From: Sialis fuliginosa
Lineage: Eukaryota; Arthropoda; Insecta; Megaloptera; Sialidae
Direction of reading: 5' to 3'
Assembly (NCBI GenBank): GCA_961205875.1
Contig: OY540812.1
Span: 16,306,001 to 16,370,000, forward strand
DNA: 64,000 nucleotides
Shown: positions 35,233 to 47,200 of the stretch, one piece after another
Layout: each line of letters begins with the position of its first letter
Position numbering within the stretch: the stretch's first letter is position 1
Made by a program: the position numbers and the translations under genes
Notes under the pieces: generated by a model
What the model saw: the letters and a program-made list of their open reading frames with translations, nothing else
Databases searched by the model: none
Told to the model about the DNA's origin: nothing

Positions 35233-36064
35233 ACAAGGGGAAGCAACAGCACGGTCCATGAGAATTTCAATGAGCTTGTGGTATGTCAAACTAGAGCAAA
35301 AATAAAAAGACACGTGTCCAACAATTTGATCTCATAGGCCTTAATTACAAAGATAATTAACTTTGAAAATTTGTGTATTCAATATAACCGTGTATTATGT
35401 TCGCTCGAAATATAAGTGTGTTGGCCCTACGGTCAACGCGCTGGCGTCTCGCCTAGTTTTAAGATTTTGATTTTAATTTTTATTTACAATTTTTTTGTAC
35501 ACATTACCTCTCCCACTTGCGTAAAAATCGATAAATTAGACATAAATAAAACATATATTATTATTGACAATGAAAATATTGATATATATACGCCAGTACA
35601 TAATTATTAATTTGTTTTAAAGTAAATTTAATTTATTATTGACACAACTCATTAGTTTTTAATTAATAAATTGAAAAGTTTTAATAAAAAACAAACTTGA
35701 AAGAAACCACAAACATCTATTGTCAATAATAATATATGTTTTATCTATGTCTAATTTATCGATTTTTATACGCAAGTGGGAGAGGTAATGTGTACAAAAA
35801 AATAAAAAAGAATTGTAAATAAAAATTAAAATCAAAATCTTAAAACCAGGCGAGACGCCAGCGCGTTGACCGTAGGGCCAACACACTTATATTTCGAGCG
35901 AACATAATACACGGTTTTATTGAATACACAAATTTTCAAAGTTAATTATCTTTGTAATTAAGGCCTATGAGATCAAATTGTTGGACACGTGTCTTTTTAT
36001 TTTTGCTCTAGTTTGACATACCACAAGCTCATTGAAATTCTCATGGACCGTTGCTTCCCCTTGT
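35233..36064. mobile_element. Long palindrome with tRNA-like blocks in both arms
   Basis: Arms of about 375 bases (ACAAGGGGAAGCAACAGCAC and complement at the ends) meet around 35600-35680. Each arm carries GTGTTGGCCCTACGGTCAAC followed by GCGCTGGCGTCTCGCC, which resembles the A-box half of a tRNA (35417 on + and 35883 on -). Arm identity is very high, so the inverted duplication is recent. No protein is encoded. Confidence 0.82.
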
Positions 36065-36357
36065 AAGCTCCCATGACACAAAAAGGTACTTCATCGAGCA
36101 TCTCAAATTTTAAAGGTAAAATAGTTGGAAAACATGTTACGCCCGGCGGACTATTAAAACATTGTTAATTGCTATTTTTTAAATTAGCTAAAAAATGAAT
36201 TTACGGTACAACCCTAAATTGTGAGATTTCAACAAGTGAATAATTTATATTTAAGAAAGTGAGAATGGGGAAATCGAGGAAACACAATCAACTCGACAGG
36301 AAGATTCAGATAATTATTAAGACACTTATTATTAATACTAAATCGGTTATCAACTTT

Positions 36358-36530
36358 CATAACTGTATCACAATGGGTTCTCAAGATATTAAATAAAAAC
36401 TAATTTTGGACAAAATCTTTGGAGAGATGTAACTGTCTTATGAAATATGTTCATATAAAGTTTTTAGCTTATAATATTTTTTCTCAATTTACTGTTAAAG
36501 TTTAGTACGACAGTGCTGAATCACTGTATA
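36358..36530 (-). repeat. Fragment of foldback F1
   Basis: About 170 bases match the right arm of F1 (ACAATGGGTTCTCAAGATAT through TACGACAGTGCTGAATCA). The left arm is missing. Confidence 0.7.
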
Positions 36531-37353
36531 CTAATTTTGTTTATTTATTTTTTCTATAATTATTGATATTATGGATATTCTGGAATAGAACATTTCTTAG
36601 AGTAAAATAACAAAATAATCAATAATGTTAATGTTAAAGCAAAATAACTGACTTTCACAATGATTACAAAATAAGTTTGTTATGCGGGTGTCAGAATAGA
36701 ATATTTAAATGCAAATAGTGTTAAAATGAAGGTGAATGCTGCATTTAAATAAATGTGTTAAATAGGTCAAATATCTGATACAATATTTTTGTAATAAATC
36801 AATAATTTAATCATATTTTTTTTATAAACTTCATCTAAAATTTATAATAAATCGATTTTTAAATAAATATTATATATAAAATATGTCACCTTATAATTCG
36901 TATATCGAGTTTCTGCAAGGATATTATTTGATATGTTGACATAAAAACAGGAATTTTCCTGTGTTAAATAAACAAATAAAGAAAATTATATGAAGGATAA
37001 GTTTCTAAGATAAAATTATTTATTGTTTCTTATATATAAAATTTCTATTAAGTTTAGGTTGTTTCAGAATCGAATTCATGTGCATCTGAATTTTCATAAT
37101 TTGAAGTAACAAAGTTGTTTACAAAATATAAGTACACAGTTAACCATGCTATCTAATCCATGAACGTAAAGTATCATTTATGTCATCTATGTTATACCAA
37201 CAATTAACTCGAGTTGATTTGCGGTAATGTGTTTATATAAGACAGAAAGATGACCAGGTCTGTAATAAGAATTTTTTATACATTTAATAAAAAATACTTT
37301 GTTTGTAAAATTATATAATAAGTTAATATCCCTTATACTTCAAGTGGTTCTTT

Positions 37354-37646
37354 TTAAGGGTTTCGAAGAAACCTTATTAATAGTAATTAATACCACTTTG
37401 TCTTTCATCCGTCCGTCCGTTCGTCTTTTCCAATCAAAGCAAAATATCTCGTAAACTATATAAGGTATAACTTGAAATCTAACTGAACAATGTAGGCAAA
37501 ACAAATATTTATTTTACCAAAGTAGGTTTATTGGGTGTCAAAATGTAGATCTCAATCATAAGAATTTGATCATCTTTTTTATTTTTCTAACTCTGCAAGA
37601 GGTTCCAAACTCACTACTTAGTAGGTAGGTACCTTCGAAACCTTAA
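37354..37646. repeat. MITE with TTAAGGGTTTCGAAG ends
   Basis: Terminal inverted repeat TTAAGGGTTTCGAAG / CTTCGAAACCTTAA. The interior has CATCCGTCCGTCCGTTCGTC and TATCTCGTAAACTAT. The interval at 43270-44020 has the complementary blocks and may be a longer relative. Confidence 0.55.
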
Positions 37647-37680
37647 TTAAAAACATATACTTGACTCTTGACCACCGATT

Positions 37681-38333
37681 TTACTTCCATGTTCCGAAAA
37701 ATTGTGTCCGAGATAAGAGCAGATTCTGATTGTACTACCTTCAAAACGTAAAGAAAAGTTAATTTCCGCATGGTGGCTGTGCGTGTGTTTGTGCTTCTGG
37801 ATGTAGAGTTTTTTTTCGTTCATGATAACTACTTTAAAAATACACCGATTTGAATTATTTTTGGGGAAAATATTTGTCTCGGTGAATACTCTAGACCTAT
37901 TGATTTTGGTGCTAATCAGAGTAAGGGTTTTAGAAATATTCGAAATTTTGTACCTATTATCGTCTAAAAAGTGAACGTTTCGAGTATTATCTCACTAATT
38001 TTGATAAGACTTGGTACATTTGCAGTTAAATTAAACCTAAGGGACATTTATTTTTTGTACGTGCCTAAAAAGCCATTAAAGAGGCGAAAACCACCCTCAA
38101 AATTTGAATTTTAAATACTAATTAATACGTTACTAATTCATGTTGCCTTGGAAACAAATGCAACTAAATTCAAATTCAAATCAAAATTATGTTTTTGAAT
38201 TAGGACTAATATTTATAATACAAAGGTGAGTTTATTTTCTGACAAATTCCATTGAAATTTTCCATATATTAAAATTATTTAAAAAGATATTAAAGAAGAT
38301 GGAAGTCATGTATGGTTCTTCATACCGATATTT
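37681..38333 (+). mobile_element. Non-autonomous ACTTCCATGTTC element, copy 3
   Basis: A shorter and more diverged direct copy of the element at 25207, ending with GATGGAAGTCATGTATGG and the terminal hairpin. Confidence 0.65.
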
Positions 38334-38767
38334 CATATTGTTCTTGTTTTTTTTTATAGAAAACTCAGCATATTGTTAAAATTTGTTAGATACAAATTTT
38401 AACAATATCCATCTAAGTGTAAAAAATGTGCAATGGGAAATTAAAATTTCATATTATTATTAGTTTTTAACATACTTAATTAGAGTCTAAATTCTGGAAT
38501 TTGTGGTTCGGAAAATATTTGTACAATGCAGGTGTGAAATGAAATTAATTAATAAAAATGAAATTGATCTGAATACGTCACTAATAAGATACCCCTATTA
38601 TGTTTGTTTGTATGAGTGTGCAACAGGTGGGAGGGGCAAAATAATACCGTGAGAGTATGAGACACTATTTTAACGGAGACTTCTATTAGTCGGTGCTGAT
38701 GAAGTAGCAAGTCCGACATCGAACTCGCGACGTTTAGGATGCCCTGTGGTATTTGTGTTGCAGTAAC

Positions 38768-38818
38768 ATGTCGGGAGTTGTTCTAAATGTTGACAAGAAC
38801 GAGTATCAACAGGTTCGG
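38768..38818 (+). CDS. CngA: Candidate first coding exon of the CNG channel
   Basis: Within a GC-richer island (38660-38860), an acceptor-like TATTTGTGTTGCAG is followed by an ATG and 17 codons (MSGVVLNVDKNEYQQVR) that end at a strong donor, CGG|GTGAGT. The exon ends in phase 0, which is what the channel exon at 44216 needs. No homology is recognised in so short a peptide, so this rests on position, phase and splice signals. It could equally be a first exon with the cap site inside the island. Confidence 0.35.
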
Positions 38819-39569
38819 GTGAGTGATGTTGCATATGTGTTCGCAAAAAGAAGAAAATATTCAAACATGTTTTTTTTTTGTTAAAATATTATAATTAGTT
38901 TCTAGCACAATAAATTTGAAAGTTAAGTTTGGTAAAGAATTACATATCTACTTTGTAATCGGAAGTGACTTTTATTATCGTATATTTTTTAAAATATTTT
39001 TTGGGGCGAGAAGGGGTGATTAAACTGTTCTAAGTTTTAACTACAACACTGCCCTTAAAATATTAAATATTTTGTTCATAGTAGGTACATATTAAATAAT
39101 TGATTTGTTTAATAGTTCAGTTATTTGATATAACAATTTTCTTAACGACAAAGAAAGATAGAGCAATATAAGAACAAAATAACTTGTTTCCAACCCCCAT
39201 TAGTTACTTTTAGCGAGTATTTGTGCACAACATGTGACACCATTCTTTAGAACAAACTAAACTTCAGATATAATTTATAAATTCGAAAATAAAACTTGTG
39301 TACTTTCATATTTTACGATTGTACCTATATTATATAACATTATTGAAAATTATTTTAGAAACTAATCTTAACAACACTGAAAAATACCTATATCTAATAA
39401 TTAAATGTAACAGTTTTAGAAGTTATTTTTTTTCTTTATTATACATAATTGTTTTATTGGCTTGGCACCGACTTAAAAAACTGTTTATTAGGTACGCTCA
39501 TTATTATTATTATATGGGGGCTTATTTGTCAAATTATGTCCGAAAATACATAAAAAAATATAAATAGTC

Positions 39570-39785
39570 AAATTGATAAACAGTCTACTTTTTTGAACTC
39601 CATGGTCAGATTCTGATAAAATCTACATATATGGGACCACTTCGGGAGTATACTTTTTTAAACAAACAAAAACCACGTCCAAATCGATGCATATTTGTCG
39701 GAGTTAATATAATAAAATATATAATTAATATAAAAAATATATATTGAATGAGTTGAGAACCTCCTTTTTAGAAGTCGGTTAAAAA
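39570..39785 (+). repeat. Probable 3' tail of an RTE-like retroelement
   Basis: Contains AACAAAAACCACGTCCAAAT followed by CGATGCATATTTGTCGGAG and ends TCCTTTTTAGAAGTCGGTTA with an A-rich end. This resembles the 3' tails of insect RTE-type non-LTR elements. There is no coding part. Confidence 0.35.
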
Positions 39786-40490
39786 TAATAGGAATGTTTA
39801 GTACATAATTCAATCCTTCTTAGTACGGATTGAGAAAAACTATTTAAAAAAAATTATAAAAGTGTTACATAATGCTAATTTAATATGATTTGATTTAATT
39901 AATTAATTAATAATTATTGTTTATATACGATATAAGATATGAAAATTATTATTACGACTTTCTAAATTGTATATACAAGAACAAAATTGCTGCACAAGAG
40001 TAGAATTTGTTGTGTTATTCGATCAGACAGACAATCTAGTTAATTTAATTTGTTTCTTCACTCTAATGGATTTTATTTTATGTCATTTCTTCCAGGGTTA
40101 CAAAAAATATCTGGTTTAGGTATTTTTTATCAATTATATTAGTATCATTAAATTGAGGAATTTTTGCTATATTAATATTTAATAACAATTTTGTTTTCAT
40201 TTGGACGAAAATATGTCACCAGAATAGCTTTTGGTATCACAACTCAATAGAATATGTGTATATTTATGTTGTTAATACATATATACAAAATACATTTAAA
40301 GCAGTACTTCATAATGAAGGAACCATACAGCATTGCTGAGTGCTATTAGCTTAATTATTTTATATTGCAGTAAAAAAAAAAAAAAAAGAAGTTATATATT
40401 ATGTATATATTTTTATTTATTTATGTATATTGTATACCACATATTGACGTTTTGTATACCTAACCAATGGTCGAACATAACAAATAAAAT

Positions 40491-40523
<33 letters not shown>

Positions 40524-40943
40524 CAATACATATATATACATATATATTTTAGGGGGTTGACGCAAAAAGTTGCTGATGGGCCAATCTTAGCAGGTTTTGG
40601 TAAATTGGGTGGTCGGGATATAAGAGATATTGTGTTGGGAATTAATATTTGATCGAAATTTATGAGTTTTTAGTTGAAATTTAATAATTAAATTTTTACA
40701 TCTTAAAATTAAACATTTTTAAACTATAATTTATAATTGTTAAAAGTATATATTCTACTGTGAATGTAGAAATATTTATTTTTTATCCTTAATATATGTA
40801 TGAGCTTCCCGTACGTAAAAATTTTGTATATAAAAAAATATATTACTAAAATATATTTTACCTATACGCGAATTAAATGTATTTTGCCACTTTTCGTACA
40901 TCTTAAATATACGGAAAATATATTTATTATATTCTTTTAATAT

Positions 40944-41716
40944 ACAGGGTGTCAAAAATGTTCCGGGACGGTCGGATATTTCGAATGGTATATACAGCAT
41001 CGAAAAACAAAAAAATACGTGTTTAATATTTTTGAAAAACTATTCAACTACACCAAACTCGACCCCCCACCTCCGTCCACAGGGGGTGGGGGTGGGGGAA
41101 ACTTTGATATCTTAAATGGAAACTCCCATTTTTTATTGCTGATTCGGATTTTGCGTCAAAAAATACGTAACTTTTGTCTGAAACATTTTTTTGTATTTGA
41201 GGCAGATGGCACTGTAATTGCTGTCCGAAAAGAAAAAATTTGTTATAGAAATTATCAATGAAATGTTAATAAAGACGAGGCTTTGAGTAGAAAAGCATTA
41301 TTATCAATTGACTGAAACATGAAAAGTCCTTGAAGTTGAGTTATAATTTTCATTTAATTATTTTCAGAAGAATCCTTTCCAATATTTGTTTTATTACTGT
41401 ACAAATAGTATTATCTATCATAACTTATTTTCCGGTTACGATTTATTTACTATCTCAATCTTACCGAAAGATCATGGCGTATGTTAAACTTTCAGAGCGG
41501 GAAAGGGTATCTTTATGAACAATAATGCTTTTCTACTCAAAGCCTCGTCTTTATTAATATTTCATTGCTATTTTTCTTACAAATTTTTTTGTCGCACAGT
41601 CATTACAGCGCCATCTGCCCCGAATACAAAAAAATGTTTCAGACGAAAGTTACGTACATATTTTTTACGCTAAATCCGAATCTGCAATAAAAAAATGAGG
41701 GTTTCGATTTAAGTTA
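40944..41716. mobile_element. Foldback F2, copy 2, with a different core
   Basis: The outer arms match F2 (ACAGGGTGTCAAAAATG, then GGGACGGTCGGATATTTCGA, GTATTTGAGGCAGATGGC and complements), but the last part of the right arm is lost. The core is not GC-rich here: it is a separate MITE at 41257-41566. Confidence 0.8.
41257..41566 (+). mobile_element. MITE nested in the F2 core, with a possible transposase start
   Basis: Terminal inverted repeats of about 47 bases (TAATAAAGACGAGGCTTTGA / complement). Inside, ATG at 41474 opens a 14-codon frame (MAYVKLSERERVSL) that runs into the right TIR. The peptide resembles the N-terminal start of some DDE-transposase frames; the rest is deleted. Non-autonomous and dead. 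Confidence 0.6.
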
Positions 41717-44215
41717 TCAAAGTTGCCTCCACAAAAATTCTTAAGTTACATAAGAAATATTGATTGATTATTCATATAATAATCACAAATACATTTTTCT
41801 AGCGAGAGTTATTCAACTCCTTTTCTATGAAAGATATACGATTACATGCCCAATATAAATGTAATAAAATATATATGTAATAAATAAAATATACATACAT
41901 ACATAACAAATAAATGCTTCAACTCGTATCCGCCGCGTGTCGTACAAGTAACATATGCATACCTTTATTTGATATATTGATATACCTATATGTAACGTAT
42001 ATTTGATACTGATGTATATTTTTTCCGTGTGGGATACCACTTGATATCAAAAGATATAAATTATTATTGTAAACATAATATGTAATAGTAAATATTTTTT
42101 ATCATTTTCTGTAAAACTTTTTTTAATGAGGGTTACGGTTAGGACTATTATAATTAGTAACATTTATTATTTTTTTGTATAAATAAATATGTATAGTCAA
42201 TTTTTTCGAAATCGAGATTTTTTAGCGATTGTTTTATTATTAAAATCATAATGATTGATTACGTAATGTTTAATTAATTATTAAATAATATCTATAATAA
42301 TAATTGAATTAATAATAGATCAATATATGTATATCTAGCAAAAATTCAATATTTGCAAAATTTATAATATGTCATTACTTATTTTGTATTAATACCAATG
42401 TAAAACATAATTCACTTAAAGATCAATCTATTTGAGTAAATTAGCTACTCTAAATTAAGTATCTATAAGCATCATATTTTATTGTAATACAAACAATTAA
42501 ACCTTACATGACTATAATTGTGTGCGTGCTCAATTACAATTCCACCTAAACTAACTAATAACTCTCCCCATTCGTGCAACCCCACAGCTCCGTTTAAGGT
42601 GGACAAGACGTCAATTTAATTATTCCATTATAATTGGGAACGAGAATACTTATTGCATTTACTTTTATTTTACCTGCACGTTTGTTTTCGTATTGTGTTA
42701 AAGTGTTTCAGAAGAGAATTTTGGTAATTGGTATGTACATTTACATATATTGTGTCTATTTTTGCTACATACAGTAGTTGAGATTAGTCTTTATTTGTTT
42801 ATGGAATGTATCTTATTTTAGAAAAGAAAGCGGCGTTTTTATAAATAGTTAAATTAATAATATGTTTATGCAGATACAAAAATAGGGTGAATCCATTGAA
42901 ATGCGACATAATATTAATTAACTCTTTAAATTTTGTATTCAAATTATATGATTGAAATTTTTTTCTGTAATTTTAAGAAAATAGTTGTGTGGTGGTATCT
43001 TCTGAACAAGTTAGCATTGATAATACAATAATTATTAAGTTATTATGTTGTAATTTTATTATGGTTCTGAAAACTTAGTCAATGATGTGCCACTGTTCAT
43101 ATTAAAGGAAGAACGTTAGCTTTAAGTTGGCTTACCGATTATTACTTTTATTCTATATAAACACCTCAAATAATGCACCGATTGTAAATGTAATTTAAAA
43201 TTGTTTATTATCAGTAAATCATGGAATTGTTATTGAATAATAATTCGGGCAAGACATACACGAGTGTATGCCATAAGGGTTCCGAAGTACGTACTACGTG
43301 GAATGTTTTGAACCACTTACAGGTGCATTTTTAAGTTAGAAAAAAATATAAAAATGTGTCAAGTACTACTAATTGAGATCTATATTTTGACACCCCACTT
43401 GCCTAGATATCAAAATAAAAAATTCTATGACACCCCTCCCTATAATTCCAAAATTTAAAATTATATTGTTGACTTTAGTATTTGCCGTTGATAGTCCCAC
43501 CAAAGACTCGTAACCAAATTTGTTTCAGATTTTTTGAGCCGGTAGTTACCGAGCTAGAGGTAGAGTGGACAAAATAAAATACTGCTTTTAGCCCCCTACA
43601 GGCGACATTTTTTACTTAGAAAAAAAAAAAAAATATGGTCAAATTCTACTAATTGAGATGTACATTTTGACACGTCTTGGTATACAATTTTTTTGCTTTT
43701 TTTTGAATTTGCTTTAAAGCCTCCTACAGGCACCATTTTTGATTTAGAAAAAAATAGAAAAAGAGTCAAATTCTGCTTGTTTGGTTATACATTTTAACGT
43801 GCCACATGCCTTTGTATAAAAAAATATTTTTTTTTTACCTAGCCTAACCTACCCCTTCCCCCCTGAAAAATTATTTATTCAATAAATTTGTACATATTTT
43901 ACAACAGGGTGTCATTTTACATGTTCAGTAAAAATTTCAAGTTTCTAGCTTATATAACATAGTTTACGAGCTATTTTGCTTTGAGTGAAAAGGACGGACG
44001 ACAAAGTGAGATTAATAGGGGTTTTTCGTGAGGGAAAAATAGAAGAAATATATAGTATTAACGTTTGATTTCCCTGACAGGCGGACAATAGTAATATTTT
44101 ATTATAGTTATTTAAGATAACATTTTGTTTCATGCTCGTGTTTTGCTGTGAATTGTCAAACGTACATAGAACAAAATTATATAAATTGTTGAATTTTATT
44201 TTGTTAATTTTTCAG

Positions 44216-47200
44216 GAGTCGGAGCCATCGCCTTCTCTGATAGCGGAATCTGCGGCGGCTGGTGCGGCTGCAGTGCCACCTGGTGGCGCTGCAATGCGTC
44301 GAGCGTGGACGTGCGTTCGTTCGTGGGTAGAACGAAGCAGGAAAACTCCATCACGATGGATTAGACGCAGATTCGGCACAACGTCCAGAAACAAAAGAAT
44401 ATCGATCACAAACAATGATGGCGATCAGATAATTAATAAGGATTATAAATTTGTATTCGACCCGACTTTGTCAGCTTATTATCGGGTATTTGATTTATTA
44501 TTGTCATTTAAAATAAACCTTAGAAGCCTTAGATAATAAAGATTGATTTCTAAAATAAATTAATAAATACCGGGCCAACGCATAGGTCGAGCAGGCGCCT
44601 GCATATAGCATCAAATTGATAATTTTGATATATGTATATTATTTTATTCAGACTACAAAATATATATTTGCTTGTGGCGTCAAAAATTTTAAACGTAAAT
44701 ACAGTTTTAGGTTTGATTTATCTATAACAATAATTGTTGAAATTAGTTTTATAAAATATTGATTTATCAGAAATTAATTTTGAATGACGATCACGTACGC
44801 TCATGTTCGCTCTGATCTATGTTTTCAAAATAGCTATATTTTTCGAATATTGTATAGACGAGGAAGCTAACCTGTACTTATTTTATTTTAGTCGCATACC
44901 TTTAAAATTTCCCTCTATTCGGAATTATAAACATAATTATTATTATATAATTCTAATAAATCAATTAAATATTGTTGATTAAAAACATATCCTATTTATT
45001 TAAAAAAATATGACCATCATTAGAATTTAATGCTTCCCAAAAACAAATTTGAAATTAAATAGAAATACATCCAAACATTAAACTTAATGCTTGTACAAAT
45101 AAATGACCGACCATTAAAGACCGTAATTATTGTTTTAGTTGTTATATTTGCAGTTATTAACTTTTATGAAAGTTAAATACAGTTATGTTTGAGTTTTGGG
45201 ATTAATGCCATATACAAACTCAACTCCTACTATAAAATTCAACGTTGTACGGTATATCCTACCAGTAATAGTTTAGTAAATGCTGTGTAGATATTGAATA
45301 TCTACATATTTACGAGTAGATATCTACAAATACTTATTAAATCTTTAAAATGTATATAAATAATATTATAAAAGACATTCTTTTTGGATGGAAGTCTACA
45401 GTACCAGTAACTCTAAACCCTTTTTCCATGCAGTGGTTAACTTTGGTCTCCCTTGCTGTCCTATACAACGTAGTTTTTGTAATTGGAAGAGCCGTATTCT
45501 GGGAGTTGAATAATCGAGTTCCAGGTCTTTGGTGGTTTTTAGATTATTTCTGTGACTTCATCTATGTTATCGATACAATCATACATGCACACGAAGGTAA
45601 AATAATTCAAATTTCATTTAAACACTGCAATTTGGCTAATATTTTTTTAAATTCCAGGTTATTTGGATCAAGGTCTATTGGTAACAGAATCGAAAAAGCT
45701 ACGTGCAAATTACATCGCTTCACGCCAATGGCGAACTGACGTAATATCGTTATTACCAACCGATATTGCGTATACCTGGTGGTCACCTTTTGAGTGTGGT
45801 GCTGATATGGTGCCTTGTGCTGTGGTTGTCCGCGTAAATAGGATAGTGCGACTTCCCAGGCTTTGGCAATGGTCTGAGAGAGCTGAGACCGCAACAGGGC
45901 ATCCAAATGCATTCAGGATTTGTAAGGTTATTACAATTTTGTTAAAAACTTAAATATTTTCTTAGTCATAATATTGTAGTGCAGTGGTATGTATCATTTT
46001 TCCTACGAAGGGGCATTAAAATGTTAATTTTATTGTACAATTTTTTTTACAGTTGTAGAAAATACAAATTTTTTTTGTAACTAAACATTTAAATTTAATT
46101 TGTTAAGGCATGTAGATTTTATTTTAAATACATCATAATAATGAAGTTCGATTACTTCAGCTGAAAAATTATGGCACTTATGACACAGCTACACAAAAAA
46201 AGTGCGGAGCCAAAAAAACGGTCTATATAGCATTGTATTATAGTATTGTTGAACATAGTCGAAATCAAAATTTTTTGAATTTTATGCTTACCTTTTTTTT
46301 AATTTGAGCTTTGAATTTTGGGTTTAGGTTGATTTTTTTTAAAAAGTGTGCGATACTAAGAAAGCGACCTATATAGCATTGTAGTATTGGTCGAGCATAG
46401 TCAAAATCCAAATTTTTGGAATTTTTTTAGCTCTGCTCTTTTTTGTGTAGCTGTGTAATTAGTAATTAGTCCTTAAATAATGTAGGTCATCCTTATAAAA
46501 TTAATATTTTTTTGTTGTGGGCCACGGGTTGCGTCTCGGCTATTATTGTACTGGTTATCTTCAAGAGTATTTTTTTGCTAAAATATAATATATATGTTTG
46601 TGTGATACAACTAATATATTTTAAATTTAGGTAGTATTAGCTATTCTAGTCCTGATTCATTGGAACGCTTGTATGTACTTCATGATCAGTTATGCTGTTG
46701 GCTTCGGGACAGATAACTGGGTATATAATATCAACGGCCCTAGAAACGGATCGTTAACTCGTCAGTACATCTACAGTTTCTATTGGTCTACTCTTACATT
46801 GACCACAATCGGAGAAACACCTCAACCTGAAAACGACGTAGAATATTTATTTGTCGTGGCCGACTTTCTTGCAGGTGTCTTAATTTTTGCTACTATTGTT
46901 GGAAATATCGGGTCTATGATATCAAATATGAATGTAGCAAGAGTTGAATTCCAAAATAAAATGGATGGGGTAAAACAGTATATGGCTTTTCGAAAGGTAA
47001 GAATTCAAAAACTTATTTTATTCTTTTACTAAATCTAATATATTTCATCTGCAAAATACATGTTAGGTGGGTAGAGAATTAGAAGAACGTGTCATAAGAT
47101 GGTTTGCTTATACATGGACTCAAAGTGGGGCTTTGGATGAAGAAAGAGTTCTTGCAGCACTTCCAGACAAACTCAAAGCTGAAATAGCGATTAGAGTACA

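Larger units (their letters stand above)
33537..38767. other. Repeat-rich interval with no recognised exon
   Basis: AT-rich DNA containing a long palindrome (35233), an F1 fragment (36358), a MITE (37354) and a third ACTTCC element (37681). I found no coding exon in the remainder. Confidence 0.6.
38819..44215. other. Presumed large first intron of the CNG channel, repeat-rich
   Basis: Mostly AT-rich. It holds a probable retroelement tail (39570-39785), a TTA/TA microsatellite (40487-40545), foldback F2 copy 2 with its nested MITE (40944-41716) and a diverged repeat rich in TCCGAAG/ACAAAGTGAG blocks (43265-44030). No other exon was recognised. Confidence 0.5.

Noticed and set aside
38670-38864. 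64-codon minus-strand frame in the GC-richer island
   Set aside because: No motif, and it ends at no sensible splice site; the plus strand offers a phase-compatible exon instead.
40333-40560. 75-codon Tyr/Ile-rich frame
   Set aside because: It reads through poly(A) and TTA/TA microsatellites; low complexity only.
44132-44215. In-frame upward extension of the channel exon to an ATG at 44132
   Set aside because: The extension is Phe/Leu-rich and crosses a pyrimidine-rich tract and a strong TTTTTCAG acceptor at 44215, so it is better read as intron. Not fully excluded.
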